From the IMG/VR virus record IMGVR_UViG_3300025085_000236, positions 1-21,188 of that record: a DNA stretch of 21,188 bases, one strand, 5' to 3'. Positions 1-6,458 of the stretch are shown piece by piece; within the stretch, counting starts at the first letter, position 1; every line of letters begins with the position of its first letter. The notes beneath the pieces are model-generated. The model searched no databases. It was not told the DNA's origin and saw only the letters and a program-made list of their open reading frames with translations. The translations under genes were made by a program, and so were the position numbers. The stretch comes from a virus.

Positions 1-407
1 TAGACATGAGAAATTTTAATCTCAAGTTTAAATTAGTTCCAAGAAATTCAGATGAATCTGCTATTATTAATGAAATATGTAAAATATTTAAAATGTGTAC
101 ACTTCCTGGCAGAAATCCAGGAAAAGTTTTTGGATTTGAAAATAAAGGAACAGCTAATGATTTCATAGCGGTTCCAAATTTATGTCAAGTTTCTTTTATG
201 AGAGGAGCAAAAGAACACCTAGCTCTTCCTAGATATAAAATGTGTGCTATTACTAATGTTGATGTAAACTACACACCAGATGGAGCTTACGCTACATATG
301 CAGATAGCAAAAACCCAGGTCAACCGGTTGCTATTGAATTAGCATTAGGTTTCCAAGAAACAAAACTTGTATTCTCAGAAGAAATCGCAGACAACTCAGT
401 AAGATAA
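1..407 (+). CDS. 48: Baseplate tail-tube cap protein, gp48-like (5' partial)
   Basis: C-terminal part of a T4-like baseplate/tail-tube junction protein. The frame is open to the left edge, so the ATG at 6 is probably an internal Met and the gene starts outside the window. The end has the pattern typical of gp48/gp54-type proteins: a 'DVNYTPDG.YATY' turn, then 'PVAIELALGFQETKLVF'. In T4 these proteins sit on the baseplate hub and start polymerisation of the tail tube. Adjacency to gp53 (one base between them) supports a baseplate cluster. gp48 is preferred over gp54 because gp48 belongs to the cyanomyovirus core set; this choice rests on family knowledge and was not tested here. Confidence 0.75.
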   Translation, partial: DMRNFNLKFKLVPRNSDESAIINEICKIFKMCTLPGRNPGKVFGFENKGTANDFIAVPNLCQVSFMRGAKEHLALPRYKMCAITNVDVNYTPDGAYATYADSKNPGQPVAIELALGFQETKLVFSEEIADNSVR

Positions 408-408
408 A

Positions 409-1038
409 ATGTATTTTTCAATCGTTCCAAACATCTCATACGATGAGAAACCAATTAGTTATCCATTTTCAAATTCCGATTTTGTAACTGCTAAGAATTT
501 CTTTCGTAGATACAGAATTAACGATGACGTATTTTCTTATGCGATTATTTTTCAAAAGTATTCAATTGAAGACGGAGAACGTCCAGATACATTAGCAGAT
601 AAAGCATACGGAGATCCATTCTATGATTGGATTATTGTTTTGACAAATAATATGGTCAACGTCAAATATGATTGGCCAATGACAAACTATGAGATGTATA
701 AGGTTCTAGAAAAAGAATATGATGATCCGTATGGAACTATACATCACTACGAAACAGATGAGATTGGACCATACAAAAAAGGTCAACGTGTTGATGAGAC
801 ATTCTACAATACAACACACAAACTAAACATTGATGGTGCTATCACAACAAAAAACGGCAACGAGATTTGTGGTCCCGTCACCGTTGCTGAGTGGTATAAT
901 AATGAGAATGAAAAGAAAAGAGAAATCTTTTTACTGAAACCTGCATATCTAGAATCATTTGTTAATGATTTCAGAAGACAAAATTTATACAAAAAAGACG
1001 CTAACTTTATCAGTCAGCGTCTAAAGAAAACTGGTTGA
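409..1038 (+). CDS. 53: Baseplate wedge subunit gp53
   Basis: A 209-residue protein, close to the usual gp53 length. The N-terminal half reads as the gp53 family: 'MYFSIVPNISYDEKPISYPF', a segment with 'FRRYRI..DVFSYAIIFQKY', then 'YGDPFYDWIIVLTNN' with its aromatic cluster. gp53 is a structural protein of the T4 baseplate wedge that helps join wedges into the complete baseplate. It follows the gp48-like gene with one base between and is the last gene of the plus-strand block. The next gene is on the opposite strand, with a hairpin between them. No catalytic residues are expected. Confidence 0.88.
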   Translation: MYFSIVPNISYDEKPISYPFSNSDFVTAKNFFRRYRINDDVFSYAIIFQKYSIEDGERPDTLADKAYGDPFYDWIIVLTNNMVNVKYDWPMTNYEMYKVLEKEYDDPYGTIHHYETDEIGPYKKGQRVDETFYNTTHKLNIDGAITTKNGNEICGPVTVAEWYNNENEKKREIFLLKPAYLESFVNDFRRQNLYKKDANFISQRLKKTG

Positions 1039-1046
1039 CTTTTCCA

Positions 1047-1071
1047 GGCAAAATTTTGCCCGAAATTTTTT
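1047..1071. terminator. Hairpin terminator between convergent genes
   Basis: A perfect 14-bp palindrome, GGCAAAATTTTGCC (1047-1060), lies 9 nt after the gp53 stop and is followed by a T-rich run (1064-1071). Read on the plus strand it forms a GGCAA/TTGCC stem with an AATT loop, placed to end the baseplate transcript. Being symmetric, it could also act on the converging minus-strand transcript. The stem is short, so termination strength is uncertain. Confidence 0.55.
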
Positions 1072-1078
1072 CCCAGTT

Positions 1079-1288
1079 TTATCGTTTTGAAAAACCCAAT
1101 TTGTAGCAAGTAGGTTTTGCTAGTTCTGGGTCTTTTTTTAATGCTCTAAACACATGACCGTGAACGTCTGCTTCATAAGTAAGGTGTGCTTTGGTATGCA
1201 CGAACTGAATCACAAATAACATTCCAACAAACGTAAGGTTTAGATAAGTTGCTGGATGATTCAGTCCTCTCCAGAGAAACTTAATCAC
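1079..1288 (-). CDS. Small membrane-associated protein downstream of gp32
   Basis: A 69-residue protein of unknown function. It begins with GTG inside a GTGA overlap with the gp32 stop codon, so it is likely translated by coupling to gp32. Residues about 12-30 (HPATYLNLTFVGMLFVIQFV) form one hydrophobic segment, followed by a charged tail rich in His and Lys with a single Cys. It is the last gene of the leftward gp32 operon and runs to the intergenic hairpin at 1047-1071. No enzymatic motif is visible. Confidence 0.65.
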   Translation of the reverse strand: MIKFLWRGLNHPATYLNLTFVGMLFVIQFVHTKAHLTYEADVHGHVFRALKKDPELAKPTCYKLGFSKR

Positions 1289-2208
1289 TCTTCAGCAAGA
1301 CGTGCAAAGTATGACAGTGCGTCGTCATCCTCAACGATTGCCTCTTCCTTGACGGGAGAGGGAGCATTCATTTGCTGACGGAAAGAAGATCCACCAGTGA
1401 TGTCAGGGTCGTTGAACCCACCAGTAGCAGCGACTGGTTCATACTCTTCACTGTCTACTGTAGGAACAGCAGCACGTTGAGTGATACCAAGCACCATATT
1501 CAGACGCTTCTCAAGGTCAGCATATGATTTGAACTGATCCTTGTGAGTGAATGCTTCAAGAGAATGCTCTTGCTTCCAGATTGCTTCTAGTTGATCATCA
1601 TCAGCTGACAGAGCAGAGACATTATCAAACTCAGAACTATCGTAGTTCCAGTATCCTGCGACCTTCTTGATCTTCAGTTTGAAGTTAGCACCTTCCCACA
1701 GATCAAAGACGTTTACTTTCTCTTCATCTTGGAACTCAGGTTGCATCGCAGCGAGGATCTTGTCGTGGATCTTCTTGCCATACTTATAGAGGAAGACTTT
1801 GCCTTCGTTCTCAGGGTGCTTAGGATCTTTCACAACATAGATGTTGCTGTAGTATTGAAGCTTACGCTTCTGCTTACGAGCAGTCTCTTTGTCTTCATCA
1901 GCACCGCTGTTCCAGAGACGGCGGTTAACTTCACCAACAGGATCGTTTTCGTTGAGTGTAGTCAAAGAGTTTTCAATATACCAACCACCAATACCTTGGA
2001 AGGCGTGGGAGTATAGTTTCGCCCATGGGAGAGTCTCTCCATCAGGGGCAGGGAGGAAACGGATAACAGCGTATCCATTTCCAGAAGCGTCAACCTCTGG
2101 TTTCCAGAAACGTTCATCAACGTTCTTACCGCTGGATGATTTCTCTAATTCCTTTTGTAGGAAGTCAAAGTTGGTCTGGGATTTACGCTTAAGGTCTGAA
2201 AAAGACAT
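1285..2208 (-). CDS. 32: Single-stranded DNA binding protein gp32
   Basis: A 307-residue homologue of T4 gp32, which coats single-stranded DNA in replication, recombination and repair. The basic N-terminus carries the cooperative-binding motif around 'LKRKSQ' (residues 6-11). The core shows 'AVIRFLP', 'GWYIE', 'YSNIYVVKDP..PENEGKVF', 'YGKKI' and 'DLWEGANFKLKIKKVAG'. The C-terminus is acidic (EEAIVEDDDAL), the tail that in T4 contacts partner proteins. The protein has no cysteine. The zinc site of T4 gp32 (His64, Cys77, Cys87, Cys90) is therefore absent, with 'NDPV' where T4 has its first Cys pair. A strong sigma70 promoter lies directly upstream. Confidence 0.95.
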   Translation of the reverse strand: MSFSDLKRKSQTNFDFLQKELEKSSSGKNVDERFWKPEVDASGNGYAVIRFLPAPDGETLPWAKLYSHAFQGIGGWYIENSLTTLNENDPVGEVNRRLWNSGADEDKETARKQKRKLQYYSNIYVVKDPKHPENEGKVFLYKYGKKIHDKILAAMQPEFQDEEKVNVFDLWEGANFKLKIKKVAGYWNYDSSEFDNVSALSADDDQLEAIWKQEHSLEAFTHKDQFKSYADLEKRLNMVLGITQRAAVPTVDSEEYEPVAATGGFNDPDITGGSSFRQQMNAPSPVKEEAIVEDDDALSYFARLAEE

Positions 2209-2294
2209 AGATTTTTTGGATTAGATTGGATTTGGTTTACGTGTTGGGTCTTACGTGCGAACCAGTCTCCCAGTCCCGTCTGCCCAACGAAGTT

Positions 2295-2323
2295 ATTATA
2301 GCAGGTGGTGGGGTGGGTGTCAA
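2295..2323 (-). promoter_or_regulatory. Consensus sigma70 promoter for gp32
   Basis: On the minus strand a perfect -35 TTGACA (2318-2323), a 17-bp spacer and a perfect -10 TATAAT (2295-2300), preceded by TGC (extended -10). The -35 overlaps the stop codon of the upstream DUF1825-like gene. It would give gp32 an independent early promoter with a leader of roughly 80 nt. Confidence 0.85.
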
Positions 2324-2667
2324 CCCGGTGGACCTTCACCGTTTTCAAAACGAGTCTTGAGATTTTGAACTTTCTCCAACAACTCATCAAACATCTGCTC
2401 GATAGGTGTACCAGGTGTGGCACCTAGCATAACAACCCCTTGCTTCATTGTCTCAAGGACAGAGACAGCTTCAGGATCGTCACTCAACTTGATACGAGCA
2501 TGAAAGATCTTTTGCTTTTCAATAAGAGTTGCTAGAGTATCAAAGTATTCTAGTTTACGTTCTTCATCAAGAAGAGCAAAGTTCATAGCAGATCTAAAAC
2601 AAAACTGCTGTAGTTCCATCATCTCTTGGATATCTCCTCGGATGATATCTGATTTAAAGAAGCTCAT
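2320..2667 (-). CDS. DUF1825-like protein
   Basis: A 115-residue, mostly helical protein. Start 'MSFFKSDIIRGDIQEM', middle 'FDTLATLIEKQKIFHARIKLSDD' and end 'TPIEQMFDELLEKVQNLK' follow the layout of DUF1825, a small family common in cyanobacteria and found in cyanophages. The molecular function is not established to my knowledge. Its start overlaps the gp33 stop by ATGA, and its stop lies on the gp32 promoter -35 box. Position between gp33 and gp32 suggests co-expression with replication and late-transcription genes. The assignment rests on recognising the pattern, not on a search. Confidence 0.7.
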   Translation of the reverse strand: MSFFKSDIIRGDIQEMMELQQFCFRSAMNFALLDEERKLEYFDTLATLIEKQKIFHARIKLSDDPEAVSVLETMKQGVVMLGATPGTPIEQMFDELLEKVQNLKTRFENGEGPPG

Positions 2668-2885
2668 ACTAATGTCAACTTGGCACGACTGGTTTTTTTC
2701 ATAAAGTTAAGTTGCTGTGCGTCATGACGCAACTTTTCTTTGAGTGGTTTACTAATTAATTTATTAATAGTATCAACTTCAATCTCATTCACTTCACAGT
2801 AGTGGATAACCGAATCAATATAATTCATATCGGGATTGTGTAAAGCAATCTTCTCCACCTCCTGCGAGAATCTCGCAGCAGTCAT
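2664..2885 (-). CDS. 33: Late transcription co-activator gp33
   Basis: A small protein matching the C-terminal part of T4 gp33, which bridges RNA polymerase and the sliding clamp at late promoters. The helical stretch 'VEKIALHNPDMNYIDSVIHYC' followed by 'EIEVDTINKLISKPLKEKLRHDAQ' parallels T4 gp33. I chose ATG 2885 (73 residues) because a good ribosome site (AGAGGA) lies 7 nt upstream, just past the exonuclease stop codon. A longer version starting at ATG 2918 (84 residues) is open but would overlap the upstream gene by 29 nt and has no clear ribosome site. Presence of gp33 fits the TAAATA late-type boxes seen across the window. Confidence 0.8.
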   Translation of the reverse strand: MTAARFSQEVEKIALHNPDMNYIDSVIHYCEVNEIEVDTINKLISKPLKEKLRHDAQQLNFMKKTSRAKLTLV

Positions 2886-2889
2886 AAAC

Positions 2890-3585
2890 TTATCCTCTAA
2901 TAATTGTTTCTTGTCCATATTGTTCTTGATACTCCGAGATATAACTCATTAGTTTCATAAAGAATTCTTTCTTAGGTGGAAGCTCCTTAACTTGAGTCTC
3001 TCCGTTTTCACAAGCAACAATAGTAACGAGTTGTTTGACACTCAACCCGTAATTTTCTTGTAGCATACATGCATATGCAGTTTCTTGAACGAAGTAATCG
3101 TAGAGGTATGCTTCACGCTTTGGTTGTTCTGCTGTCTTAAAGTCAATGATAGACAACACACCGTCAAACTCAGCGATACAATCTACTCGCCCAGCAATCT
3201 CTAAATGTTTAGAGTAGAGCGCCGCTTCCTGTAAGTAAATATTATTTATACGGTCCAAAGTAGGACGACTATGATGAAACATTAGTACAGGAAGTGGGTG
3301 CGATTTATACTTCTTTAGGTCTAGATTATTATTGAGGTAGTCCTCAGCAATAGAGTGATACTTGTTTCCTCTACCAGTAGCACGAGTGGACTTGGCATTC
3401 GCTGCCTTCTCACCAACGCGAGCTCGCCACTTAGCAAGACCTTCTAACTTTTTTTTGTTGTTGCCAATCACAGTGGTGACAGATGGATAATGATGTCCTG
3501 TTGGTGTAAGATAAACACGTTTTCCCTCCACCATTTTAGCAGACATTTCAATAGGATCTAATCCCACATGATTGAACAGTTTCAT
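2890..3585 (-). CDS. PD-(D/E)XK exonuclease, RecB/MGME1-like
   Basis: A 231-residue single-domain nuclease. Visible motifs: a His/Glu helix near residues 77-82 (HSIAED), 'GRVD' at 132-135 giving the first catalytic Asp, 'IIDFKTA' at 146-152 giving Asp148 and Lys150, and a Q-x3-Y motif (Gln167-Tyr171) characteristic of the RecB branch. Such enzymes degrade DNA ends and are thought to serve phage recombination or host DNA breakdown. It starts in an ATGA overlap with phoH and is followed after 4 nt by gp33. The substrate (single- or double-stranded ends) cannot be read from the sequence. Confidence 0.82.
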   Translation of the reverse strand: MKLFNHVGLDPIEMSAKMVEGKRVYLTPTGHHYPSVTTVIGNNKKKLEGLAKWRARVGEKAANAKSTRATGRGNKYHSIAEDYLNNNLDLKKYKSHPLPVLMFHHSRPTLDRINNIYLQEAALYSKHLEIAGRVDCIAEFDGVLSIIDFKTAEQPKREAYLYDYFVQETAYACMLQENYGLSVKQLVTIVACENGETQVKELPPKKEFFMKLMSYISEYQEQYGQETIIRG

Positions 3586-4334
3586 AGACCTAGATTAATT
3601 TTATTAATAATGTAAGATTTGACAAGACCAGAGCGAACGATATCATCCACACCAAACTCAACCAGTGCGAACTCATCCATGTTTTGTAGGATGCGTTGGA
3701 AGTCTAGGATACCTGAGCGTTCAGAGATCTTTTGAAGATCAGTTTGTGCTGCGTCTCCACAGAAAATGATCTTGCTGTCCTGTCCGACACGAGTGATGAT
3801 TGAATCTAGTTCATGGAAGTTTAGGTTCTGACACTCATCAATGATAACGATAGCATTGTCAAGTGTAGTGCCACGAATGAAACTAGTAGACCAGAAGGAG
3901 ATAGTTTCCTGTGCCTTCAGGTTATCGTAGAGCATTTCATATGATGCATCATCAGGCATCTCAAACATGGATTGAACCATGTTCTTGTATGGTATCTGAT
4001 AGAGAGAAGACTTATCCTCGTGGTCTCCAGGAAGGAAACCAATCTCCCTAGTAGCGACAAGAGAGCGGACAATATAGATCTTTTCAAAAGGTGTATACTC
4101 ATTGAGTACATCCTTAAGTGCTTTGTAAAGAGCAACATATGTTTTGCCTGTGCCTGCTACACCATAGGCATAGACCATCTTACCTTTGTCCCACTCATCA
4201 AACATGATTTGTTGATTGTGAGTAAGAGGTTCGATTGGAACCATGTATGCTTCATCAATAGGTTTACGACGCTTCCTTTGCTTCGCATTCATACCCTGTC
4301 CTGGTGCTTTAGTAGTCTTCTTTCTAGCTGGCAT
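3582..4334 (-). CDS. phoH: PhoH-like P-loop ATPase
   Basis: A 250-residue PhoH-family ATPase. Walker A is GVAGTGKT (residues 58-65), Walker B is IVIIDE (162-167), and a sensor-like 'FCGDAAQTD' lies at 191-199. The N-terminal 25 residues are Lys/Arg-rich. The start at 4334 is chosen because it lies one base after the stop of the preceding gene (TGACATG); an ATG at 4385 is open but would run 48 nt into that gene. phoH belongs to the cyanomyovirus core. Its role is unresolved: it is named after a phosphate-starvation gene, but expression and function in phage differ between reports. The closest fold is the helicase-like domain of RNA/DNA ATPases. Confidence 0.9.
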   Translation of the reverse strand: MPARKKTTKAPGQGMNAKQRKRRKPIDEAYMVPIEPLTHNQQIMFDEWDKGKMVYAYGVAGTGKTYVALYKALKDVLNEYTPFEKIYIVRSLVATREIGFLPGDHEDKSSLYQIPYKNMVQSMFEMPDDASYEMLYDNLKAQETISFWSTSFIRGTTLDNAIVIIDECQNLNFHELDSIITRVGQDSKIIFCGDAAQTDLQKISERSGILDFQRILQNMDEFALVEFGVDDIVRSGLVKSYIINKINLGL

Positions 4335-4335
4335 G

Positions 4336-4599
4336 TCAGTTATACTTTTGTGTGATGGTTCTGTTTCTTGGTGCTTTAGGAGCAATCTTATTCTTCATTA
4401 TATCATGAAAACCAGGATGTGTTCTACTCATCTTGTCTCTCCAATCACCAACCTCACCAGAGGCAGGGCATGTAGATGGATCACTCCAATCTCTATCCCA
4501 TTCTGGATTGTCATCTTTCCACTGACCCCATTCATGAACACTAAGTATTACTTCTTTTTGTTCACCAGTTTCTTTGTTAATCACTGGATACGTCGCCAT
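4336..4599 (-). CDS. Conserved T4-like phage hypothetical protein (87 aa)
   Basis: An 87-residue protein of unknown function with a strong ribosome site (GGAGG, 6 nt before the ATG). It opens 'MATYPVINKETGE' and continues with a Trp-rich segment ('EWGQWKDDNPEWDRDW'), 'GEVGDWRDK' and 'HPGFHDIM', a layout I associate with small proteins of T4-like phages whose N-terminus recalls FmdB-type zinc-ribbon proteins. The paired cysteines of a zinc ribbon are missing (only one Cys), so metal binding is unlikely. It overlaps the previous gene by 23 nt and phoH follows one base later. Confidence 0.72.
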   Translation of the reverse strand: MATYPVINKETGEQKEVILSVHEWGQWKDDNPEWDRDWSDPSTCPASGEVGDWRDKMSRTHPGFHDIMKNKIAPKAPRNRTITQKYN

Positions 4600-4807
4600 C
4601 GGAACCCTCCTTTACTTTATTAAATCCAAATGGACCTGCTAGTTTTTCTTCTAGTGCTGCCTTCAGAGCAACACCACCAATCGCTTCCATAACTTTGAGA
4701 ACCTGCTCAGGTTTGGCATCCTCCCCAAGTTCTTTAGCGATATACCAATACTTAGGCCAGAAAGTTTTGCCTGCCAATTGATAGTCTTCAAGTGTTAATA
4801 GTTTCAT
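4577..4807 (-). CDS. Hypothetical protein (76 aa)
   Basis: A 76-residue protein not recognised beyond being a probable cyanophage gene. ATG 4807 is preferred: it overlaps the thyX stop as ATGA and has GGAG 5 nt upstream. A GTG two codons earlier is also possible. The sequence is a compact helical domain ('KTFWPKYWYIAKELGED', 'PEQVLKVMEAIGGVALKAALEEKL') with a short acidic Gly/Ser tail. The final 23 nt overlap the next gene. Context, between ThyX and PhoH in one operon, says only that it is probably an early or middle gene. Confidence 0.7.
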   Translation of the reverse strand: MKLLTLEDYQLAGKTFWPKYWYIAKELGEDAKPEQVLKVMEAIGGVALKAALEEKLAGPFGFNKVKEGSDGDVSSD

Positions 4808-5454
4808 GACCACTCCAGTGCTTCAGCACAAATAGGTAATTCTTTGACAAATACATCGCGACATTGATGAGCGATATCCATGTGTTCTTTCTGTGTTCCA
4901 TGAGCAGAACGCAGATCGATATAATGCATCCATGAACGAACTGAACCGCTCATGTAAATTTTTGTGGGAACTGCTAAAGGAAGCACAAAACGAGCACATT
5001 CCTTAGCAATATTTTGAGCAAGCATCTCACGATAAAGATCCATACCTTCAGCAAAATAGTTCTGCATAGCAATCTCGAATCTCTGACGAGTGAAACCATC
5101 AATGTCATCAATACTATTCTGCCTGTTCTTTGTATCTTGACGACGCAACTCAGGTAGAGGAATCTTATCAGTCAACATAGAACTATCAGCATACCGTTGA
5201 GAAAACTCTTGGAATGTGAAACTCCTATGCCTCAGGATCTGAGCTGCGATTCCGCGATTCGTTTCAATCTCTAGTGTCATGAACGCTTGTTCAAATACAG
5301 ACCAGTGATTATGTTTGATACAATAACTAAGGAGTCCCGAGACTTTCGGGTTGTCCTGGTTGTTCGGGTTGCTCACCCTCGCTACGTACCCCATCATCTT
5401 CTCCGCTTCTGGGGTGATAGAAACTAGACGGACTGACCCATGTTGTTGCTTCAT
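4804..5454 (-). CDS. thyX: FAD-dependent thymidylate synthase ThyX
   Basis: A 216-residue flavin-dependent thymidylate synthase, which makes dTMP from dUMP using methylene-tetrahydrofolate, FAD and NADPH. The ThyX signature is present at residues 75-88, from 'RHRSFTFQEFS' to QRY. Further on are 'ECARFVLPLAVPTK' (152-165) and 'SWMHYIDLRS..GTQKE' (174-190), which belong to the nucleotide-binding region. The length is normal for the family. The ATG has AAGGA 7 nt upstream. Unusually, the first 128 nt overlap the end of the upstream gene in another frame. In the phage it would supply thymidylate for DNA synthesis. Confidence 0.93.
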   Translation of the reverse strand: MKQQHGSVRLVSITPEAEKMMGYVARVSNPNNQDNPKVSGLLSYCIKHNHWSVFEQAFMTLEIETNRGIAAQILRHRSFTFQEFSQRYADSSMLTDKIPLPELRRQDTKNRQNSIDDIDGFTRQRFEIAMQNYFAEGMDLYREMLAQNIAKECARFVLPLAVPTKIYMSGSVRSWMHYIDLRSAHGTQKEHMDIAHQCRDVFVKELPICAEALEWS

Positions 5455-5620
5455 TCTTGAATCCTTTACTCATCATTTCACGTTTTTTCTTGAGACCTGC
5501 CTTCGCAGCACGTAACTGCAGTCGCATGTAATGGATCTCTTCATCAGTATACATCATCGGATTCTTATCCGCAAGCTTAATCGCTTTCTTTGCTACTTTA
5601 ATTGTGTCTTTAAACCTCAA
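5327..5620 (-). CDS. Basic helical hypothetical protein, TTG start, overlaps thyX
   Basis: A 97-residue protein whose start is TTG, supported by a near-perfect ribosome site (AGGAGG, 7 nt upstream) and by a TTGA overlap with the previous stop. The N-terminal 50 residues are helical and very basic ('FKDTIKVAKKAIKLADK', 'LRAAKAGLKKKREMMSKG'), compatible with nucleic-acid binding, though that is a guess. The C-terminal 45 residues are low in complexity (Pro/Glu/Gly) and are encoded within the thyX 5' region in a different frame, so that tail is probably shaped by thyX coding constraint. Confidence 0.65.
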   Translation of the reverse strand: MRFKDTIKVAKKAIKLADKNPMMYTDEEIHYMRLQLRAAKAGLKKKREMMSKGFKNEATTWVSPSSFYHPRSGEDDGVRSEGEQPEQPGQPESLGTP

Positions 5621-5820
5621 TGGGTTACCTCCTTTAAGTACTGGAGGAATGCTTCTTCAGCACCCTCTGTTGATTGATTGCCCTGAGATACCCAATGATG
5701 ACAGAATTCATATAGATGCTTTCCTGTTTTTAATTTCAAATAGTGTTTCAATTTAATAAACACATCAGCACGAAGAACCATACGTTCATCGCTGTATCTC
5801 CAATCAGATTCAATATCCAT
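5617..5820 (-). CDS. Hypothetical protein (67 aa)
   Basis: A 67-residue protein with no recognised domain. It looks like a small helical domain ('FIKLKHYLKLKTGKHLYEFC', 'GAEEAFLQYLKEV') with one Cys and several aromatic residues. It heads the leftward thyX operon. No ribosome site is visible before the ATG, and a late-type ATAAATA box lies 2 nt upstream, so translation may depend on a short leader made from the sigma70 promoter at 5844-5872. Its stop overlaps the next TTG start. Confidence 0.65.
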   Translation of the reverse strand: MDIESDWRYSDERMVLRADVFIKLKHYLKLKTGKHLYEFCHHWVSQGNQSTEGAEEAFLQYLKEVTH

Positions 5821-5821
5821 A

Positions 5822-5828
5822 TATTTAT
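5822..5828 (-). promoter_or_regulatory. Late-type box ATAAATA
   Basis: ATAAATA on the minus strand immediately before the ATG at 5820. It matches the T4-like late -10 core. Being so close to the start codon, it would yield a nearly leaderless transcript, which lowers confidence. Confidence 0.35.
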
Positions 5829-5843
5829 GGGTAGTATCGATCC

Positions 5844-5872
5844 ATCATAGCACAAAAAAAGGAGGGTCGCAA
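5844..5872 (-). promoter_or_regulatory. Sigma70-type promoter built into a terminator
   Basis: Minus strand: -35 TTGCGA (5867-5872), a 17-bp spacer, and -10 TATGAT (5844-5849) preceded by TGC. The -35 lies in the hairpin described at 5854-5878, and the spacer is its descending stem plus T run. It would start the thyX-phoH-gp33 operon. Confidence 0.6.
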
Positions 5873-5878
5873 CCCCCC
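5854..5878 (-). terminator. Rho-independent terminator
   Basis: Minus strand: a 7-bp stem with one G-T pair (arms GGGGGGT and ACCCTCC), a TGCG loop, then seven T (5854-5860). It follows the small gene at 5888-6058 and would end its transcript before the thyX operon. Confidence 0.8.
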
Positions 5879-5887
5879 GTGATGATG

Positions 5888-6058
5888 TTATGCTAAGATT
5901 CTCCTACAAATACGTTTACATAATGACTGACCTTCTCGACATTCGATTAAGCATTCATAGTATTCATTAATTGTTTCTAGTTCCTCTTGTGATTGTTTTA
6001 CAGATGATTCAAAATTTCTCCACTCATGTAATTGATTGAAAGAAATTAAATTATGCAT
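5888..6058 (-). CDS. 56-aa protein with twin CX3C motif
   Basis: A small gene with an excellent ribosome site (AGGAGG, 7 nt before ATG 6058) and a terminator 10 nt after its stop. The 56-residue product begins 'MHNLISFNQLHEWRNFESSV'. A long helix follows (residues about 15-35, Gln/Glu-rich), then four cysteines as C36-x3-C40-x6-C47-x3-C51 in 'CLIECREGQSLCKRIC'. Twin CX3C spacing can lock a helical hairpin by two disulfides or bind a metal; neither is proven here. The function is unknown. It appears to be its own transcription unit, between two minus-strand terminators. Confidence 0.75.
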   Translation of the reverse strand: MHNLISFNQLHEWRNFESSVKQSQEELETINEYYECLIECREGQSLCKRICRRILA

Positions 6059-6140
6059 GATGCACCTCCTTGGTATAGAATAAAACTAAATCATAACTAA
6101 GATTTGTTTATTACATCACTAGTCCTCATTTCTATAACTA

Positions 6141-6146
6141 ATTATA
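6141..6146 (-). promoter_or_regulatory. Possible promoter of the twin-CX3C gene
   Basis: A TATAAT -10 box on the minus strand, about 80 nt upstream of ATG 6058. No convincing -35 lies 16-18 bp upstream, so this is weak evidence. The rest of the AT-rich gap 6059-6199 shows nothing else I can support. Confidence 0.3.
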
Positions 6147-6199
6147 AGGGTTTCATAACATTTTAGCATCCGTAAATATGCTCAAAAATAAATAGGCAC

Positions 6200-6224
6200 A
6201 AAAAAAGAAGGGCGTTAACCCTTC
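6200..6224 (-). terminator. Rho-independent terminator
   Basis: Minus strand: stem GAAGGG/CCCTTC, loop TTAACG, then seven T (6200-6206). It ends the transcript of the DUF4278-like gene. It closely resembles the element at 5854-5878, including the shared T7-GTGC sequence after the stem. Confidence 0.8.
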
Positions 6225-6245
6225 GTTTATAAGTTTACAAGTAAC

Positions 6246-6413
6246 TCACTTACTATAAGTTTTACCACGATAGCAGAATGTGCCATGGGTTTCCTTTGAT
6301 TCTACACAACGTGTCGAATACTCAACACCACGATATGTGGTCATAGCAATCTGTGCGTCATGCAAAGCAGATACTTTATTAATCTGCTTCTTGATCATGT
6401 TTAGTGTGTTCAT
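6246..6413 (-). CDS. DUF4278-like small protein
   Basis: A 55-residue protein with AGGAG 8 nt before its ATG and a terminator soon after the stop. It carries two copies of a Tyr-Arg-Gly-x-x-Tyr unit: 'TYRGVEYS' (residues 26-33) and 'CYRGKTYSK' (47-55). This paired pattern is the hallmark of DUF4278, a family of small cyanobacterial and cyanophage proteins whose function is unknown to me. The N-terminal 24 residues form a basic helix. It is probably co-transcribed with the gene at 6455-6619, from which it is separated by a hairpin (6425-6458). Confidence 0.75.
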   Translation of the reverse strand: MNTLNMIKKQINKVSALHDAQIAMTTYRGVEYSTRCVESKETHGTFCYRGKTYSK

Positions 6414-6424
6414 TTGTCAGTCTC

Positions 6425-6458
6425 CTGAAGTTAGGGTTTTTAATCCCCGTTCCTTCAG
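6425..6458 (-). other. Intercistronic hairpin
   Basis: Minus-strand arms CTGAAG (6453-6458) and CTTCAG (6425-6430) enclose 22 nt that include GGGG and CCC runs able to pair. The first arm contains the stop codon of the upstream gene; the second touches the ribosome site of the next gene. It could modulate translation or mRNA stability. Confidence 0.4.

Noticed and set aside
2145-2423. Minus-strand 92-codon frame across the gp32 promoter
   Set aside because: It overlaps gp32 and the DUF1825-like gene in another frame and runs through the gp32 promoter; no family features.
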